Of a DNA stretch of 64,000 nucleotides, positions 60,801 through 64,000 are shown piece by piece. The first letter of the stretch is position 1. Each line of letters begins with the position of its first letter. The position numbers and the translations under genes were made by a program. A model generated the notes under the pieces. It was not told the origin of the DNA. It made no database searches and was given only the letters and a program-made list of their open reading frames with translations. Location: the NCBI RefSeq assembly GCF_009727055.1, contig NC_052359.1:9755305-9819304 (forward strand), read 5' to 3'. The DNA comes from Benincasa hispida (lineage: Eukaryota; Streptophyta; Magnoliopsida; Cucurbitales; Cucurbitaceae).

Positions 60801-62791
60801 ATGTGTTCTAACTCAAATCTTTATATTTCGTGTCTAGCCTGATATAACAGCACCGGGAGTGAATATAATCGCATCGGTCACGATAGATGCAACAGCAACG
60901 GACTCTCCATTCGACACGCGTCGGGTTCCTTTCAACGTTGAATCTGGCACTTCCATGTCTTGCCCACACATTTCAGGTGTTGCTGGCCTTTTGAAGACAC
61001 TTTATCCCACATGGAGCCCAGCTGCTATCAAATCTGCCATTATGACTACAGGTTCATATTAAATTAGACTATAATAACCTATTTTAGTATCTGAACTTTT
61101 AAAATGTCTATTTTTTCGTTCTTAAATTTAAAGAAAATAACTATTTATCATCCTTGTCTTTGTTTTGCTTTGAATAAATTGATAGCATAACTTTGAGTGT
61201 ATACGATTTAATATGCAAGTATGTATTCAAATCGCATTTGTGGAAGAAAGATTATTTCATTAGTGAATATCATACGGAAAAATAATAAATTTGATATCAA
61301 AATAAATATTTTGAAAGTTTAGGTCTACGTAAAATAACCAATTGATTTTTTATTTTTGTTTTTGAAAATTAAACTTATAACAAAAAAAAAAAATGGTTAT
61401 GGGACTTTAACGATTGAAATAGTTGTTTTTTAGTCTTTAGAGACTAAAATTTATATTTTAAAAGTTTAGGGTTCAAAATAGAACCATTGGTTTTATTTGA
61501 ATTCCCAAACAGTGTTTTTTATTATTCTGTTTTTAGTACAATTGATGTGGGGATTAGAACCATAAACTTCTTGATCGTCCTCATTATATGTCAATTGAGC
61601 TATGTAAAAAAAAAAAAAAAATTTAGTCCCCCTTTGATAACCATTTTATTTTTGGTTTTTGGTTTTTAGTTTTTGAAAATTAAACCTATTTTCTTCTCAT
61701 TTGTTACAACGATTTGCATTAAGTACAATACTTGAATTCTTAGAAAAATTCCAAAAGACAAAAACAACTTCTTTAAAGCTATTTTTTTTAGTTTTCAAAT
61801 CTTTACTTGGTTTTTTAAACTATTTATAAAAATTAGATAACAAAAGAAGAAATTTAGAGATAGAAACTGTGTCTATAGTCTTAATTTTAAAAAACAAAAA
61901 CATCATACGAGACCTTATTGAAATAATTTTTTTTTTTTTTTTATAAATACATATAACAATCAGGACCAAAGTATTAGAACTAGTTTTAAGAGTCTATCGG
62001 TGATAGACTATATCGTTTATAAGCAGTCTATCAATAATAATCAATCATTAATAGGAGTGTTTATTAGTGATAAAATTCATAAATCATGGATAGATTTTAC
62101 TATATTTGCAATTCTTTAAAAATATTGATATATACTTTATTATTAGCCCAAAATGTACTACCCATTACAATTACCCTCGTATAATTATATTAACGAGCAT
62201 GTACTTCCCTTTTATCTATTAATATAATCCATTCACATTTGTTTTGCAGCCAAAACAAGAGACAACACTCAGCGAACAATATCGGACACCGCCAAAATGA
62301 AGGCAACCCCATTTGATTATGGTGCAGGACATGTTCATCCCAATAGTGCAATGGACCCCGGCCTCGTTTACGACACGACAATCGACGATTACTTGAACTT
62401 CTTATGTGCACGAGGCTACAACTCTGTAGCTCTCAAGAAATTCTATAACAAACCATTTATCTGCGCCAAATCATTTGCAATCACAGATCTCAACTACCCA
62501 TCGATCTCGGTCCCAGAGTTGCGAATCGGTGCCCCAGTAACAGTCAATAGAAGAGTTAAGAATGTGGGAACACCAGGAACATATGTAGCACGCGTGAAGG
62601 CATCCCCGGCGATCTCAGTTTCAGTCGAGCCGAGTACGTTGCAGTTTAATAGTGTGGGTGAAGAGAAGGCTTTCAAGGTTGTATTTCAATACAAAGGAAA
62701 AGAACAACGTCAAGGACATGTGTTTGGGACATTGATATGGTCAGATGGAAAACATTTTGTTAGAAGTCCTATTGCAGTGAAATTGGGATGA
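54808..62791 (+). CDS. SBT5.3-like: Subtilisin-like serine protease, SBT5.3/AIR3 type (11 exons, 766 aa)
   Basis: A secreted plant subtilase (peptidase family S8) that would act in the cell wall after removal of signal and propeptides. Exons: 54808-54885, 55026-55135, 55234-55331, 56298-56462, 56656-56758, 57671-58202, 59146-59243, 59344-59589, 60603-60717, 60838-61051, 62250-62791; every intron is GT-AG and the frame is unbroken, 2301 bases with stop. The signal peptide covers about residues 1-22; the I9 propeptide runs from SYIVYLG (27) to about 112, before the TTKSW junction. Catalytic residues: Asp149 (NLDTG), His217 (GHGSHT), oxyanion Asn322 (SGGNDGP), Ser554 (SGTSMSCPH). A protease-associated domain lies around residues 385-475 ([18 protein letters not shown]) and a fibronectin-III-like domain ends the protein. 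HGSHT is, from memory, also seen in Arabidopsis AIR3. GGN instead of the usual AGN, and GAW instead of GVW after the active Asp, are small departures. Large introns 3, 5, 6, 8 and 10 carry repeats. Substrate and trigger cannot be told from sequence. Confidence 0.93.
55545..55935. repeat. MITE-like relic in subtilase intron 3
   Basis: The left part reads 'aaaaaacaaaactaagttttgaaaac' and 'aagtaaaccccatttagtaattattt'. The right part carries inverted blocks 'agataaaaccaaatgattatcaaatgggg' and 'gtaaaaatgataaatcaaatagttaccaaacatgg'. The 'not-continuing palindrome' design matches the copies in introns 5 and 10. Confidence 0.45.
57000..57400. repeat. MITE-like relic in subtilase intron 5
   Basis: It contains 'tcccatttcttataacgatttgcatctttgttaagc', 'gacttggttttttagaccattgg' and the end 'aaaaaaccaaaaaaccaaaaattaaataattcccaaatg'. 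These blocks are shared in the same order with the intron 10 copy. The ends are not sharply definable. Confidence 0.45.
61545..61612 (-). repeat. SINE-like copy in subtilase intron 10
   Basis: The minus strand has CATAGCTCAATTGAC (A-box-like) and, about 35 bases on, TATGGTTCTAATCCCC (B-box-like), with a poly(T)/(A) run at the outer end. It lies directly beside the MITE-like relic at 61622. Confidence 0.5.
61622..61921. repeat. MITE-like element in subtilase intron 10
   Basis: It starts 'cctttgataaccattttatttttgg' and ends in inverted sense with 'aattttaaaaaacaaaaacatcatacgag'. It has the 'ggtttttagtttttgaaaattaaacc' terminal inverted structure and an internal 'catttgttacaacgatttgcattaag' block. 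It is about 300 bases long and has no coding capacity. Confidence 0.5.
61960..62130. repeat. Palindromic 'tctatc/gatagac' repeat in intron 10
   Basis: A perfect eight-base inverted repeat, AGTCTATC then GGT then GATAGACT (61990-62008), begins a stretch of 'tctatcaataataatc' and 'catggatagattttactatatttgcaa'. Related motifs recur at 63745-63830 downstream of the gene. Confidence 0.5.
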
Positions 62792-63740
62792 TGATCAACA
62801 ACTTTATAATGTACTAATTTGTTACTACATGCGTTCTACGTACATATTATATGAAATTTAAAAAGAGAACTCAATCATAAAAGTTTAATCATACAACTTT
62901 TATTTATGAACGAGAGTATTTGAAAGAAAAAATTAAGCAAAGATTAAAAAATAAATATAAAAATAACTATAAAAAATATAAAAATAAAGATTTTAAAATC
63001 AAATATAAATCCAGCTTGTACAAATGATCTAATATAATAATCAAGATTTTAAAATTAAATTGGTTACAAATGATTTAATTTCTATGATGAAAATAAAATT
63101 ACTTGATTATCTATATATCCATAAAATTTGAAGAAAAATATGTGTACATTATTATATGTTAAATAAAATAAATATTGAATATTTTTAAGAATAATACATA
63201 CTTGTTTACTCAAAATATTTATTGATAGATTTTTTTACTATAACTTATTGTGAATCTACAGATGTCACCCAATTAGGTAAAATGTTATTCTTTGAAGGAA
63301 ATTCAATTATGAGATATTTGGAGAGGATTTATTTTTAAAATTTAAACTTACTAATATAACGCGTTGCTTATTTATACTAAAGAACTAATAACCTCTAATT
63401 TAAATATTCGTTTTCAAATTAAAAATAATTATTTTTAATTTTTATTTGAATGATTTGATATACCTTAAATTGAAACCTTGATTTAAACCATTTTTTTTAA
63501 TGTTGTGATAATCTTTTCTTATTTTTTTTTTTTTAAAATTATTGGAGGACATATTTACCCTATTAGTTAGTTTTAAACCTTAAACTAAAGAAAGATGTTT
63601 TTTTTTTAATTTGTTACAAATTTCATGATAATTATTAATTACTTTAGACTTGATTATAATCCTTTCTTATTTAAAAAATAACTATTGGATGATTTGATTA
63701 CACTAATATTTTTCTATATTTTATTTAGGAAAATTATTTC
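62792..63740. other. 3' flank of the subtilase gene
   Basis: This stretch holds the 3' untranslated region and AT-rich intergenic DNA. No clear single polyadenylation signal can be chosen among the many A/T-rich motifs. No further gene was seen. Confidence 0.4.
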
Positions 63741-63744
63741 AAAT

Positions 63745-63830
63745 GGTAATCGATAGACACCGATAGAAGTCTATCAATGTCTGTCAACATTTATCATTCA
63801 TAGTTCTAAAATTTTGCTATATCTAATAAA
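63745..63830. repeat. Second palindromic 'tctatc/gatag' repeat
   Basis: 'atcgatagacaccgatagaagtctatcaatgtctgtc' followed by 'ctaaaattttgctatatctaa' repeats the motif set seen in intron 10 at 61990-62120, in a similar order. Confidence 0.45.
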
Positions 63831-63886
63831 TATTTTTGTTCATTTTTCTATATTTAAAATCAACCCTTTTATTTATGGGTCTTTTT

Positions 63887-64000
63887 TATTGGGTCCTATG
63901 TCCTAAAACTCGTGATTTGTAAACAATAAACTCATTCTATAAATCGATAAAGTTGCTATTGAATATATGAATTGCTTATTTCGTTTTAGAAATAAATCCA
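63887..64000 (+). mobile_element. Start of a plus-oriented Copia LTR running off the window
   Basis: TATTGGGTCCTATGTCC followed by 'taaaactcgtgatttgtaaac' and 'tcgataaagttgctattga' aligns with the start of the LTRs of element C read in reverse (TGTTAGATTTTATGTC, 'aaaactcgtagtttgtaaa', 'tcgataaaattgttattga'). Only about 110 bases are in view. The initial TG appears mutated to TA. Confidence 0.55.

Overview
This window is plant nuclear DNA. It is AT-rich, has spliced genes with GT-AG introns, and is dominated by LTR retrotransposons. The style of the repeats (2 kb Copia LTRs opening with TGTTGG and closing with CCTTCA, and palindromic intron MITEs) and the composition suggest a eudicot, and from memory most resemble cucurbits. 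That placement is inference, not something the sequence proves.

Only two host genes are well supported. One is a small single-exon gene at 9242-9544 (+), encoding a 100-residue member of the plant serine-rich small-protein family. The other is an 11-exon subtilisin-like protease gene of the SBT5.3/AIR3 type at 54808-62791 (+), whose exons join without a break into a 766-residue preproprotein with all catalytic residues. A possible first exon of a minus-strand gene lies at about 1007-1184, with the rest off the left edge.

Between these genes, about 10.8-51.5 kb is a nest of retroelements. Copia element A (minus; 3' LTR 14046-16043) is interrupted inside its integrase by a complete but defective Copia element B (18399-28125). 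A is cut off at about 29080, where it abuts remnants of a minus-strand Ty3/Gypsy element G. G runs in pieces to about 50.7 kb or beyond. It is broken by three solo Copia LTRs: D (30678-42429, +), E (44312-46232, -) and F (47512-49585, +). D is itself split by a complete Copia element C (32436-42256). Target-site duplications support most of these steps: GTTCA/GTTCT for B, GTGAA for C, ATTCT for D, GCCTT/ACCTT for E and CTTCT/CTTGT for F. All element reading frames are broken.

The flanks hold smaller repeats: a 1.14 kb hAT-like non-autonomous element (6388-7526) with 8-bp duplications and a tRNA-like internal repeat, several tRNA-derived SINE-like copies, degenerate 'tttagtcc' tandem repeats, and MITE relics in the subtilase introns. 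I saw no CRISPR array, operon, rRNA gene or functional tRNA gene, and nothing that looks like a new multi-gene system. The most unusual signals are the CGATCG-centred palindrome arrays shared by the LTRs and leader of element B, the tRNA-like trimer in the hAT-like element, and the order of nested insertions.
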